A stretch of DNA of 21,269 nucleotides, taken from contig PBQQ01000087.1 in assembly GCA_002725095.1 (NCBI GenBank), positions 1 to 21,269 of the forward strand, in the 5' to 3' direction. The notes beneath the pieces were generated by a model. The model was not told the DNA's origin. It searched no databases and worked only from the letters and a program-made list of their open reading frames with translations. Origin of the DNA: Gammaproteobacteria bacterium. Its GTDB lineage: Bacteria > Pseudomonadota > Gammaproteobacteria > Pseudomonadales > Azotimanducaceae. Shown here in pieces: positions 6,522 to 14,138 of this stretch (position 1 is its first letter; each line of letters opens with the position of its first letter). A program made the position numbers and the translations under genes.

Positions 6522-7804
6522 CGCCCCGAACCCGCGTACACGACCGCCTCCCCATCAGCGTCCAGGCCGAATGCCGAATGCAGCGCCTGCACCGCCTTTG
6601 TCGAATCGTCTACACGTGTCACGACAGAGATACGAATCTCCGATGTCGAGATCATCTCGACATTGATGCCCATCTCAGCAAGAGCTTGGAAGAAATCGGC
6701 GGAGACTCCAGGGTGTGAACGCATGCCCGCACCGATCAATGAGACCTTCGCGATGTGCTCGTCGACCGTCAACGACTCGAACTCGATCGCCTCTTGCCGT
6801 GCGTTGATCGCCTCCATTGCTTGCTGCACCGACCCTTGTGGACAGGTGAAGGTGACATCCGTTCGACCCGTCGCCGCCGCCGACACGTTCTGAACGATCA
6901 TGTCGATGTTGATGCTGGCGTCGGCCAGAGCGCGAAAGATCGCGGATGCCTGACCCGGCTTGTCAGGAACACCGACGACCGTCACTTTCGCGTCATTCAC
7001 ATCTGCCGCAACTCCGGAAATGATCGGCTGCTCCATAGCTCTTCCTTCTTCGATGGCGCGGGTGATCGCTTCAGGCGACATCACCCAGGTTCCCTCTTTC
7101 GACGAAAACGACGAACGAACGTGGATGGGTAGATTAAATCGACGGGCGTACTCGACACATCGCAGGTGCAGCACCTTGGCGCCCACGGCCGCAAGTTCCA
7201 TCATCTCCTCGTACGTGATGAAGGGGACGCGGCGAGCGGCCGGTACCACTCGCGGGTCGGTGCTGAAGACACCGTCGACATCGGTGTAGATCTCGCAGAC
7301 ATCAGCGTTCAGCGCGGCTGCCAGCGCGACCGCCGTCGTATCGGAGCCACCTCGCCCGAGAGTGGTGATGTCCTTGGAATCCTGCGCAACACCCTGGAAC
7401 CCCGCCACGATCGGGATGGCGCCCCCGGCGAGCGCCTCGCTGATGCGTCCGGGGGACACGTCGATGATGCGCGCGGCACCATGAGCGGAGTCTGTGATCA
7501 ACCCCGCTTGCGATCCGGTGTAACTGCGCGCCTCGGCCCCCAAGTCATGAATCGCCATTGCGAGCACAGCCATGGAGATTCGCTCGCCAGCGGTCAAGAG
7601 CATGTCGAGTTCGCGACCCGGCGGCAGCGGCGAGACTTCGTTGGCGAGGTCGAGCAACTCGTCCGTGGTGTCCCCCATCGCAGAGACCACGACTACGACC
7701 TCGTCACCGGATTTTTTGGTGTCCACGATCCGTCGCGCCACCCGCTTCACGCTGGTGGCGTCGGTGACGGACGATCCGCCGTACTTTTGGACAATCAAGG
7801 ACAT
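6518..7804 (-). CDS. lysC: Aspartokinase (catalytic domain plus tandem ACT domains)
   Basis: This enzyme phosphorylates aspartate in the first step toward lysine, diaminopimelate, threonine and methionine. The 428-residue protein starts MSLIVQKYGGSSV with the KYGGSS kinase motif. GRGGSDTTAVALAAAL (150-165) and EIYTDVDGVFSTDPR (171-185) form the nucleotide and aspartate sites. Two ACT domains (about 262-345 and 350-425) give feedback control by lysine and/or threonine; VTVVGVPDKPGQA and VSLIGAGMRSHPGV mark their starts. As in Corynebacterium and Bacillus, the regulatory half also seems to have its own start (Met257, base 7036). The ATG lacks a Shine-Dalgarno sequence but has TAGGCT eight bases upstream, suggesting a leaderless transcript. 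It overlaps asd by four bases. Confidence 0.97.
   Translation of the reverse strand: MSLIVQKYGGSSVTDATSVKRVARRIVDTKKSGDEVVVVVSAMGDTTDELLDLANEVSPLPPGRELDMLLTAGERISMAVLAMAIHDLGAEARSYTGSQAGLITDSAHGAARIIDVSPGRISEALAGGAIPIVAGFQGVAQDSKDITTLGRGGSDTTAVALAAALNADVCEIYTDVDGVFSTDPRVVPAARRVPFITYEEMMELAAVGAKVLHLRCVEYARRFNLPIHVRSSFSSKEGTWVMSPEAITRAIEEGRAMEQPIISGVAADVNDAKVTVVGVPDKPGQASAIFRALADASINIDMIVQNVSAAATGRTDVTFTCPQGSVQQAMEAINARQEAIEFESLTVDEHIAKVSLIGAGMRSHPGVSADFFQALAEMGINVEMISTSEIRISVVTRVDDSTKAVQALHSAFGLDADGEAVVYAGSGR
7034..7050 (-). promoter_or_regulatory. Internal ribosome binding site and start for the aspartokinase beta subunit
   Basis: On the minus strand GAAGGAAGAGCT precedes an in-frame ATG (7036-7034) at Met257 of LysC. 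Translation from there would yield a 172-residue protein made of the two ACT domains, ending at the normal lysC stop. This matches the alpha2-beta2 aspartokinases of Corynebacterium and Bacillus, whose beta subunit starts at the equivalent place. Use of this start is inferred from the good ribosome binding site and family precedent. Confidence 0.55.
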
Positions 7805-7812
7805 AGCGCCAC

Positions 7813-7818
7813 AGCCTA
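7813..7818 (-). promoter_or_regulatory. Putative -10 box (TAGGCT) for a leaderless lysC transcript
   Basis: Read on the minus strand, TAGGCT ends eight bases before the lysC ATG, and there is no Shine-Dalgarno sequence. It lies in the 36-base gap after the membrane-protein gene, so lysC-asd could have a promoter of its own as well as read-through. Confidence 0.4.
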
Positions 7819-7840
7819 CGGCCGGGCACCGGTGGCAGAT

Positions 7841-8239
7841 CTAATGCTCCCGGAAGCCCCAGTACAAAAGCCAGGAGTAGGCGATGACGAAACTCGACCC
7901 AAACGCGAGGTACAGCCATCGCATGAAGGTCCACTGCTCTTCCGCGGGGAGGAAGACGGTGAGCAGCGTCATCAGACCGCCTCCGAGGATCATCACCGCG
8001 GCTGCCCCGCGAATCCCTGGGCGATCGGCTCGCCGCACCAACCACATCTGACCGGCGAGAGCCACCAAGCAGGCTCCCACCATCCGCAAGGCCCACTCGG
8101 CTTCGACCGACGCACGCATGCCTAGGGCCTCCGCAAACCAGGCGGGAAGCACCAGCAGCGCCACCGAGGAGAAAGCGAAGACGAGTGCGCCAGCGGTCAG
8201 AACGCCTCTGATGTAGCGAACGTCGTCCACAACCTCCAC
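7841..8239 (-). CDS. Small four-helix integral membrane protein of unknown function
   Basis: The 132-residue product is almost entirely hydrophobic, with four predicted membrane helices at about residues 13-33, 46-64, 73-92 and 103-125 (counted from the GTG start). Short polar loops include RRADRPG and PAEEQW. I recognise no family with confidence; the size and layout resemble small DUF-type four-helix proteins. The start is uncertain: GTG 8239 is chosen because the open frame further upstream would overlap the divergent exporter and is arginine-rich and unlikely; GTG 8230 is also possible. It lies 36 bases upstream of lysC on the same strand and may be co-transcribed, though a metabolic link is not evident. 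Confidence 0.65.
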   Translation of the reverse strand: MEVVDDVRYIRGVLTAGALVFAFSSVALLVLPAWFAEALGMRASVEAEWALRMVGACLVALAGQMWLVRRADRPGIRGAAAVMILGGGLMTLLTVFLPAEEQWTFMRWLYLAFGSSFVIAYSWLLYWGFREH

Positions 8240-8283
8240 GCTAGCGAGGAACGACCCCTGAGGTGACACTTCGACGCGACGTC

Positions 8284-8296
8284 GGGAAGTATTCCC
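8284..8296. repeat. Short inverted repeat GGGAAGTATTCCC at the exporter start
   Basis: Five-base arms GGGAA and TTCCC around GTA lie three bases before the chosen GTG of the MMPL gene and overlap its probable ribosome binding site (GGGAAG). It could be a regulator site controlling the exporter, but a 5-bp repeat can easily arise by chance. Confidence 0.25.
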
Positions 8297-8298
8297 TT

Positions 8299-10722
8299 GT
8301 GAGTACTCGGGCTCTGGAAAGCGACGCTGCACCCGTCGACCGCTCCGGCAGCGCACGTAGGGGTGTGTGGCTCGCGATCGCGGTTGCTATCGGCTGGTTG
8401 ATGATCTCGAGTTGGGCTGGACCCCTGGCTGGACAGTTATCCCAAGTACAGGAAAACGACAACGCCGCTTTCCTTCCCTCATCCGCCGAGTCAACGCTCG
8501 TCGCCGAGGAGCAGGCCCAGTTCGCCGACAGCACGGCCATTCCGCTTCTGGTCGTGGTGTCCAAGCCAGATGGCGGCCAGTTCACGGCGGCGGATCAACA
8601 GGCCGTCGGCGAGCTCGTTCAACAGATCCCCGATCTGCAGGTGCCCGACGGAGAACAGGTCTCGGCGTATCTCGATCCGGTCCCGCTCATTCCGATTCCC
8701 TCCGAAGACGGCGACGCCGTCTTGATCAACGTGCCCGTCAACGGCGATCGCGGATCCGCGCTTCTGAGCAACGGTGAGATTGCTTTCCTCGGCATTGTCG
8801 ACGTGATTCGAGAAGCGGCCACCGCCTATCCCGACCTTCAGGTGAACGTCACAGGACCGGGTGGCTTCCTCGCCGATCTGATCGAAGTTTTCGGGGCCAT
8901 AGACACCACATTGCTCATCGCAACCGCACTAGTGGTCGCAATCATCCTCATCTTCGTCTACCGCAGTCCATTCCTGTGGCTCATCCCACTCATTGCCGCG
9001 GGTATTGCGCTGTCGACGGCGAGCGCGCTCGTCTACATCCTCGCGGACAACGACGTCGTTGTTCTCAACGGTCAAAGTCAAGGGATCTTGACGGTGCTCG
9101 TCTTCGGCGCAGGAACCGACTATTCACTCCTCCTTGTCAGCCGCTATCGAGAAGAACTGCATCGGCATCGACTGCACACGACCGCTATTCGTCGTGCTCT
9201 TCGTGGAACCGTCGAGCCCATCGTTGCCTCGGGAGCAACGACCTCCATTGGGCTCATGTGCTTGCTGCTGAGTGAGCTGAACTCCAACAAGTCGACCGGG
9301 CCGGTAGCCGCGATCGGCATTGTTGCCGCGGTCATCGTGATGCTCACTTTCCTCCCGGCCCTTCTCGTGATTCCTAGTTTCGTGCTACCGATCCTCGCGT
9401 TCTTGGTGCCTACGATCATCGGTCTCGCTATCGGTTTCCTCGTCGATGTTTCACTGACCCCGTTCCTGGCAGCCGGAGGACTTTTCGCTGCGATAACGAT
9501 CGTCGGCTGGGTCGTCTTCGGTATCGCTCGAGTCAAGGGCAAGGGACCCTTTACTCGCGAACGCTTCCCCTCGGGTAGCTGGGCGTTTTGGCCTCGCACG
9601 CCGCGTTTCGGACAAGAGGACATCAAGATGTCCGGTCTGTGGGCGAGGATCGCCTGCAGCGTGGGGCGTCGTCCGCGAGTCACCTGGATCGCAACGGCCC
9701 TGGTGCTGTTGTTCCTCGCGGGCTTCAGCAGCACGCTGAAAGCAGACGGCGTTGCCACCTCTGAATCGTTCGTCAACGCTGAAGAAGTGGACTCCGTTAT
9801 CGGGCAAGAGATTCTGGTCGAAAACTTCGCCGCTGGGCTCGGGAGCGAGACGCTAATCACCGCCAACGTCGATGCCGCGATCGACGTCCTGGAAGCGGTC
9901 GAGGCGACTGAAGGAATCGACAGCGTCGTGTGGCAGACCGACCTACCACCGGGCGCCGAGGGTCAGATGATGGCCGAGCCCACCGTCGTAGATGGTCGGG
10001 TGCTCTTGCTAGCGACCCTGACCGATCCTCCCGATTCAGGCGATGCCGAGGTCCTCATCGGTGAATTGCGCGAGGACCTCGCGGGGATTCCAGGGGCCGA
10101 CGCGCGCGTGGGCGGACCGACTGCAGTCGCCTACGACATCGACCAGGCGAACCTTCGCGATCGCAACGTCATCATTCCGCTGGTTCTGTTCGTCATCTCC
10201 ATCATTTTGATCATCTTGCTTCGGTCCCTCGTCGCTCCTTTGCTCTTGATCGGCACCGTCATCCTGTCTTTCTTCGCGACGTTGGGTGCCTGCGCCATTG
10301 CCTTCAACCACATCTTCAATTTTCCGGGAGCCGATGCGTCGTTCCCGCTCTTCGCATTCGTCTTCCTCGTTGCTTTGGGCGTCGACTACAACATCTTCCT
10401 GATGACCCGGGTGCGCGAAGAGTCAAAGACGATCGGAACGCGACCCGGCATTCTGCGGGGACTAACGGCGACGGGCGGGGTCATCACGAGCGCCGGCATC
10501 GTTCTCGCCGCCACCTTTCTGGTACTCGGAGTTCTCCCGCTCGTCGCCCTACGTCAAGTCGGCTTCGCCGTCGCCCTCGGCGTGTTAATCGACGCATTTA
10601 TCGTCCGGACCACCCTGGTGCCAGCTCTGGCCTACGACATCGGCCGCAAAGTGTGGTGGCCGAGCGCGTTGGCGCGGGCCGAAGAGCCGTCCGATCAGTC
10701 GGAGTCGCAACCGGTCGGCTGA
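8299..10722 (+). CDS. MMPL/RND-family membrane exporter
   Basis: The 807-residue protein has the duplicated RND layout: one membrane helix (about 22-41), a large external loop, a bundle of helices, then the same again after a cytoplasmic linker (about residues 420-455). Each half carries the Asp-Tyr pair of MMPL proteins in the fourth helix of its half: GTDYSLLLVSRYREE (Asp274) and GVDYNIFLMTRVREE (Asp696). These residues relay protons to drive export. MMPL relatives in actinobacteria move lipids, siderophores or drugs across the membrane; the substrate is unknown. The neighbouring branched-lipid genes make a lipid cargo worth considering. GTG 8299 has GGGAAG nine bases upstream; GTG 8263, with GAGGA twelve bases upstream, would add 12 residues. 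Its 3' end overlaps the opposite-strand gene by 28 bases. Confidence 0.9.
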   Translation: MSTRALESDAAPVDRSGSARRGVWLAIAVAIGWLMISSWAGPLAGQLSQVQENDNAAFLPSSAESTLVAEEQAQFADSTAIPLLVVVSKPDGGQFTAADQQAVGELVQQIPDLQVPDGEQVSAYLDPVPLIPIPSEDGDAVLINVPVNGDRGSALLSNGEIAFLGIVDVIREAATAYPDLQVNVTGPGGFLADLIEVFGAIDTTLLIATALVVAIILIFVYRSPFLWLIPLIAAGIALSTASALVYILADNDVVVLNGQSQGILTVLVFGAGTDYSLLLVSRYREELHRHRLHTTAIRRALRGTVEPIVASGATTSIGLMCLLLSELNSNKSTGPVAAIGIVAAVIVMLTFLPALLVIPSFVLPILAFLVPTIIGLAIGFLVDVSLTPFLAAGGLFAAITIVGWVVFGIARVKGKGPFTRERFPSGSWAFWPRTPRFGQEDIKMSGLWARIACSVGRRPRVTWIATALVLLFLAGFSSTLKADGVATSESFVNAEEVDSVIGQEILVENFAAGLGSETLITANVDAAIDVLEAVEATEGIDSVVWQTDLPPGAEGQMMAEPTVVDGRVLLLATLTDPPDSGDAEVLIGELREDLAGIPGADARVGGPTAVAYDIDQANLRDRNVIIPLVLFVISIILIILLRSLVAPLLLIGTVILSFFATLGACAIAFNHIFNFPGADASFPLFAFVFLVALGVDYNIFLMTRVREESKTIGTRPGILRGLTATGGVITSAGIVLAATFLVLGVLPLVALRQVGFAVALGVLIDAFIVRTTLVPALAYDIGRKVWWPSALARAEEPSDQSESQPVG

Positions 10723-11381
10723 GATCCGCGCTCGAGTCGTGAAACCAATTGACCCGACGACTCCTGCTCTTGACCATCCGTGAATATCAGCGCCACCTGG
10801 TCGTTGAGTCCGAAGAGATCGGGGACCGGTACCGCCCGGTAGAACGGCTCCTCGGCATCGAAGAAGGTTTGATTCACTAGTTGCTGAGGGGCCAAGAATT
10901 CCGAGGCGGACTCCGACGCGCGCGCCATGTACTCCTGCCAGGCATTGTTGTGGTCAAGGTATGCCTGCCGGGCACGTTCGATGTCCGTGTGCCATATGGC
11001 GATGGGCAGATCCGACACGTCGGCTCCCGCTGCGGCGATGTCTTGCTCTGCATCAGCGGCCAGGCTGCGCAGTTCGGCATCGAGCTTCTGCTGCTGGCCC
11101 TCGCCACCGTGATCCTCGAAGGCAGCCGCGGTCGAGTCCTGGAGATCCTGCATAGCCTGCTCTGAGGCCTCGACTCGTTCGAGGAAGTTCTGCATTTCGA
11201 CGTTGCGCCACACCGCGTCCGCCAACACCACCATGCCGGCCAAGATCGTGAGCGTGAAGGCGACGGCGCCCGCCGCCCACGGAACCCACGGTCGGTGGAT
11301 CCACGACTCGTGCCCAGTTCTGGCCGCCGAATCCGCCCCAGCGGCCTGCTCGAGTGCCCGATAGCCCTCCATATCGACCAT
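10695..11381 (-). CDS. Unknown single-pass membrane protein with an extracytoplasmic domain
   Basis: The 228-residue product has a short charged N-terminus, one clear membrane helix (about residues 34-57) and a 170-residue C-terminal domain likely outside the cell. Residues 60-120 are rich in Glu, Gln and Ala with helical, coiled-coil-like spacing; the rest contains PIAIWHTDIE, WQEYMA and VPVPDLFGLNDQ. I recognise no family. The only cysteine is in the extreme C-terminal tail. The ATG has no good ribosome binding site; a second ATG is three codons downstream. It overlaps the 3' end of the convergent MMPL gene by 28 bases and is divergent from tmsA across 64 bases, so it may belong to the same envelope-lipid neighbourhood. 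That link rests on position alone. Confidence 0.75.
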   Translation of the reverse strand: MVDMEGYRALEQAAGADSAARTGHESWIHRPWVPWAAGAVAFTLTILAGMVVLADAVWRNVEMQNFLERVEASEQAMQDLQDSTAAAFEDHGGEGQQQKLDAELRSLAADAEQDIAAAGADVSDLPIAIWHTDIERARQAYLDHNNAWQEYMARASESASEFLAPQQLVNQTFFDAEEPFYRAVPVPDLFGLNDQVALIFTDGQEQESSGQLVSRLERGSQPTGCDSD

Positions 11382-11431
11382 TGTGCGTCACTTTGTTATC
11401 CATCTCGTGCCCGGCCCAGAGGACGGGGCAT

Positions 11432-11437
11432 TACGGT
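11432..11437 (+). promoter_or_regulatory. Putative -10 box (TACGGT) for a leaderless tmsAB transcript
   Basis: TACGGT ends eight bases before the tmsA GTG, and no Shine-Dalgarno sequence lies at a useful distance. The same hexamer recurs before the photolyase gene and upstream of ideR. No convincing -35 box is seen. Confidence 0.45.
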
Positions 11438-11445
11438 AGTGCGCC

Positions 11446-12852
11446 GTGAGCGTGGAAACTTCCCTGGGATGGCGCGCGCGCTACGACGCGCTCGTCCTCA
11501 ATCTGAGGCGCCAACTCTCGGCGCTCCCCCCTGGCCAGCCACTACGGCTCGCGAAATCCACCTCCAACCTGTTCCGTCCTCGCGAGAGTTCTGCGATGGG
11601 CCGTTTGGACGTGACGGCGTTCGACGGGGTGCTTCATGTGGATCCCGACACGAATACCGCCGAGGTGCTCGGCATGACCACCTACGAGCACCTCGTCCAG
11701 GCGACGCTTCCCTACTGCCTGATGCCCTTGTGCGTTCCGCAATTGAAGACGATCACGCTGGGTGGGGCCGTCACCGGCCTCGGTATCGAAAGCGCGAGCT
11801 TCCGCAGCGGCCTTCCGCATGAGTCCGTGATCGAGATGGACATCCTCACCGGTGACGGAGACGTACTGACCATCACGCCCCAGGCAGACGATGCCCACCG
11901 CGACCTCTTCTTCGGCTTCCCGAACTCCTACGGATCACTCGGGTACGCGCTCCGGCTGAAGATCGAACTTGAGCCAACCAAGCCCTTCGTTCACCTACGC
12001 CACTTGCGGTTCGATTCCGCGGAAGCGATGACGGCGGCGATGACCACCATCAGCGCCGCCATGGAGTACGACGGGACCCGAGTCGACTTTCTCGATGGGA
12101 CGGTCTTCACCCCTTCGGAGCAGTATTTGACCCTCGGCGAGATGGTCAGTCGGCTTCCCGCCGGAATGTCGATCAGCGACTACACCGGCATGGACATCTA
12201 CTACCGGTCCATCCAAGAGAAGTCACAGGACGTCGTCACCATTCACGATTACCTATGGCGCTGGGACACCGATTGGTTCTGGTGCTCGCGAGCGTTCGGT
12301 GCGCAGAAGCCGGCGATTCGACGTTGGTGGCCGAAGTCCAAACTCCGCAGTGACGTCTATTGGAAGTTCATCGCTCTCGATCGCAAGTACAACTTCTCGT
12401 CGCGCACCGATGCGCTCCGGGGTCGACCGCCTCGTGAGCACGTGGTGCAGGACATCGAGGTTCCGGTGGACGCACTGCCGGAGTTTCTCGACTTCTTCCA
12501 CGCAGAAGTAGGGATCGAGCCGATCTGGGTTTGTCCTTTGCGGCAGCGCGACCCCGATGCTCGGTGGCCGTTGTACGAGCTTGACCCGCGCAAGCTCTAC
12601 GTGAACGTCGGCTTCTGGTCCACTGTTCCGATCTCCGATGGTGGTGATCCGAGCGACGGTCGAGTGAACAGGCGAATCGAGCAGAAGGTCATAGAACTCG
12701 ATGGACGCAAGTCCTTGTATTCGACGGCCTTCTACGACAGGGAAACGTTCTGGTCGATCTACGGCGGGCACGTCTACGAGCGCTTGAAGAAGGAGTACGA
12801 CCCCCACGAGCGACTGTTGGGTCTTTACGAGAAAGTGGTGGAGCAGCGATGA
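11446..12852 (+). CDS. tmsA: FAD-dependent oxidoreductase of 10-methyl fatty acid synthesis (TmsA/BfaA-like)
   Basis: The 468-residue protein is a VAO-type flavoprotein resembling the DHCR24 sterol reductases. The N-terminal FAD-binding region includes the loop PQLKTITLGGAVTGLGIES (98-116), then SFRSGLPHESV and GSLGYALRLKIEL (163-175). In the actinobacterial pathway to 10-methylstearate (tuberculostearate), a methyltransferase makes a 10-methylene acyl chain on membrane phospholipid, and a flavoprotein of this type reduces it with NADPH. Immediate coupling to such a methyltransferase (ATGA overlap at 12849-12852) is the main reason for the specific call. Start GTG 11446 appears leaderless, with TACGGT eight bases upstream. 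An alternative is a general FAD-linked oxidase acting on another alkene. Confidence 0.85.
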   Translation: MSVETSLGWRARYDALVLNLRRQLSALPPGQPLRLAKSTSNLFRPRESSAMGRLDVTAFDGVLHVDPDTNTAEVLGMTTYEHLVQATLPYCLMPLCVPQLKTITLGGAVTGLGIESASFRSGLPHESVIEMDILTGDGDVLTITPQADDAHRDLFFGFPNSYGSLGYALRLKIELEPTKPFVHLRHLRFDSAEAMTAAMTTISAAMEYDGTRVDFLDGTVFTPSEQYLTLGEMVSRLPAGMSISDYTGMDIYYRSIQEKSQDVVTIHDYLWRWDTDWFWCSRAFGAQKPAIRRWWPKSKLRSDVYWKFIALDRKYNFSSRTDALRGRPPREHVVQDIEVPVDALPEFLDFFHAEVGIEPIWVCPLRQRDPDARWPLYELDPRKLYVNVGFWSTVPISDGGDPSDGRVNRRIEQKVIELDGRKSLYSTAFYDRETFWSIYGGHVYERLKKEYDPHERLLGLYEKVVEQR

Positions 12853-14114
12853 AACTCGCGGACGTGTTTTCGAAAATCATCACCCCCGATCGAAGGGTGA
12901 GTTTTCGCGCATACGACGGATCAAGTGTGGGGCCGCAGGACAACGACGTCATCTTGGAGATCCGTAGCCCCCGCGCAGTGCAATTCCTCGCCGGGGCTCC
13001 CTCGCAACTCGGACTCGCGCGCGCCTACGTCAGCGGCGATCTCGAGATCATCGGCGACGCCTACACCGCTCTTAAGCGGCTCTATCCCCTGGATACGTCG
13101 CACCTGTCATGGCGAGACAAGCTCGATTTGGCCAAGGCATTCGGTACGCACGCGTTGAAGCGCCCCACACCCCCGCCCCAGGAGCGGCGATTGCGTGGAC
13201 GCCGGCACTCCAAGGGCCGCGACGCGGAGGCGATTCATCACCACTACGACGTCTCCAATCGTTTCTACCGTTGGGTCCTGGGGCCATCCATGGCCTACAC
13301 GTGCGCCGTGTTCCCCGATGCCGACGCCTCCCTCGAGGCTGCACAGGAGGAGAAGTTCGACCTCGTCTGCCGCAAGCTCGGACTCCGTCCGGGGATGCGT
13401 CTGCTGGATGTGGGCTGTGGCTGGGGAGGCATGGTCCTACACGCGGTGAAGAACTACGGGGTCAGCGCGATCGGCGTCACCCTCTCAGCCCAACAGGCGC
13501 AGTGGGGTCAGGAGGCGATTGCCGATGCAGGGCTGGAAGGGCAGGCCCAGATTCGTTTCAGCGACTACCGCGACGTGCCGGAGTCAGAATTCGACGCCGT
13601 CTCGTCCATCGGACTCACCGAGCACATCGGCCGCGCGAACTATCCGTCGTACTTCTCTTTCCTTTACGGCAAGATTCGTGAAGAGGGTCGGATGCTCAAC
13701 CACACCATCACTCGACCCAACAACGACGAGCCGTCTCACTACCGAACGAGTTTCATCAACCGGTACGTCTTCCCGGACGGAGAACTGTCTGGGCCCGGCT
13801 ACATCATGAGCGCAATGAACGACGCCGGTTTCGAGATACGACATGAGGAGAACCTCCGCGAGCACTACGCACTCACACTCAAGCACTGGTGCGAAAACCT
13901 CGAGGATCACTGGGATGAGTCCGTTGCCGAAGCAGGATTGGGTATCGCACGGGTCTGGCGCCTCTACCTGGCCGCCTCGCGGCTCGGTTTCGACCTCGAC
14001 ACCATCCAGCTGCACCAAACTCTTGGCGTCAAGTTGGGCCCCGGCGGATCATCCGGTATGCCCCTTCTTCCTGACTTCACCCGCGCAGCAAGCCTGGCCG
14101 GCGCCGGAATCTAG
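12849..14114 (+). CDS. tmsB: Cyclopropane-fatty-acid-synthase-family methyltransferase (TmsB/BfaB/UfaA1-like)
   Basis: The 421-residue protein is a SAM-dependent fatty acyl phospholipid methyltransferase. Family landmarks in order are HHYDVSNRFYRWVLG (131-145), YTCAVF (150-155), the SAM loop LLDVGCGWGG (185-194), SIGLTEHIG (253-261) with conserved Glu258, and a C-terminal helical region with LKHWCENL (344-351). The same family makes cyclopropane rings or, in the TSA branch, a 10-methylene group on oleoyl chains. Coupling to the upstream flavoprotein (overlapping ATGA, weak GGTGGAG ribosome binding site inside tmsA) favours 10-methyl branching. The product is expected in membrane phospholipids and would lower membrane order much as an unsaturated chain does. 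No third gene follows in this operon; the next gene is on the other strand. Confidence 0.92.
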   Translation: MKLADVFSKIITPDRRVSFRAYDGSSVGPQDNDVILEIRSPRAVQFLAGAPSQLGLARAYVSGDLEIIGDAYTALKRLYPLDTSHLSWRDKLDLAKAFGTHALKRPTPPPQERRLRGRRHSKGRDAEAIHHHYDVSNRFYRWVLGPSMAYTCAVFPDADASLEAAQEEKFDLVCRKLGLRPGMRLLDVGCGWGGMVLHAVKNYGVSAIGVTLSAQQAQWGQEAIADAGLEGQAQIRFSDYRDVPESEFDAVSSIGLTEHIGRANYPSYFSFLYGKIREEGRMLNHTITRPNNDEPSHYRTSFINRYVFPDGELSGPGYIMSAMNDAGFEIRHEENLREHYALTLKHWCENLEDHWDESVAEAGLGIARVWRLYLAASRLGFDLDTIQLHQTLGVKLGPGGSSGMPLLPDFTRAASLAGAGI

Positions 14115-14138
14115 GAGGTCTGCGCGCCCGCCGTTTCC

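Noticed and set aside
5739..6893. 384-codon plus-strand frame opposite asd and lysC
   Set aside because: Antisense shadow of two well-supported genes, with no start signal and no recognisable domain.
7166..8125. 319-codon plus-strand frame opposite lysC and the membrane-protein gene
   Set aside because: Antisense shadow, rich in His, Arg and Gly, no family resemblance.
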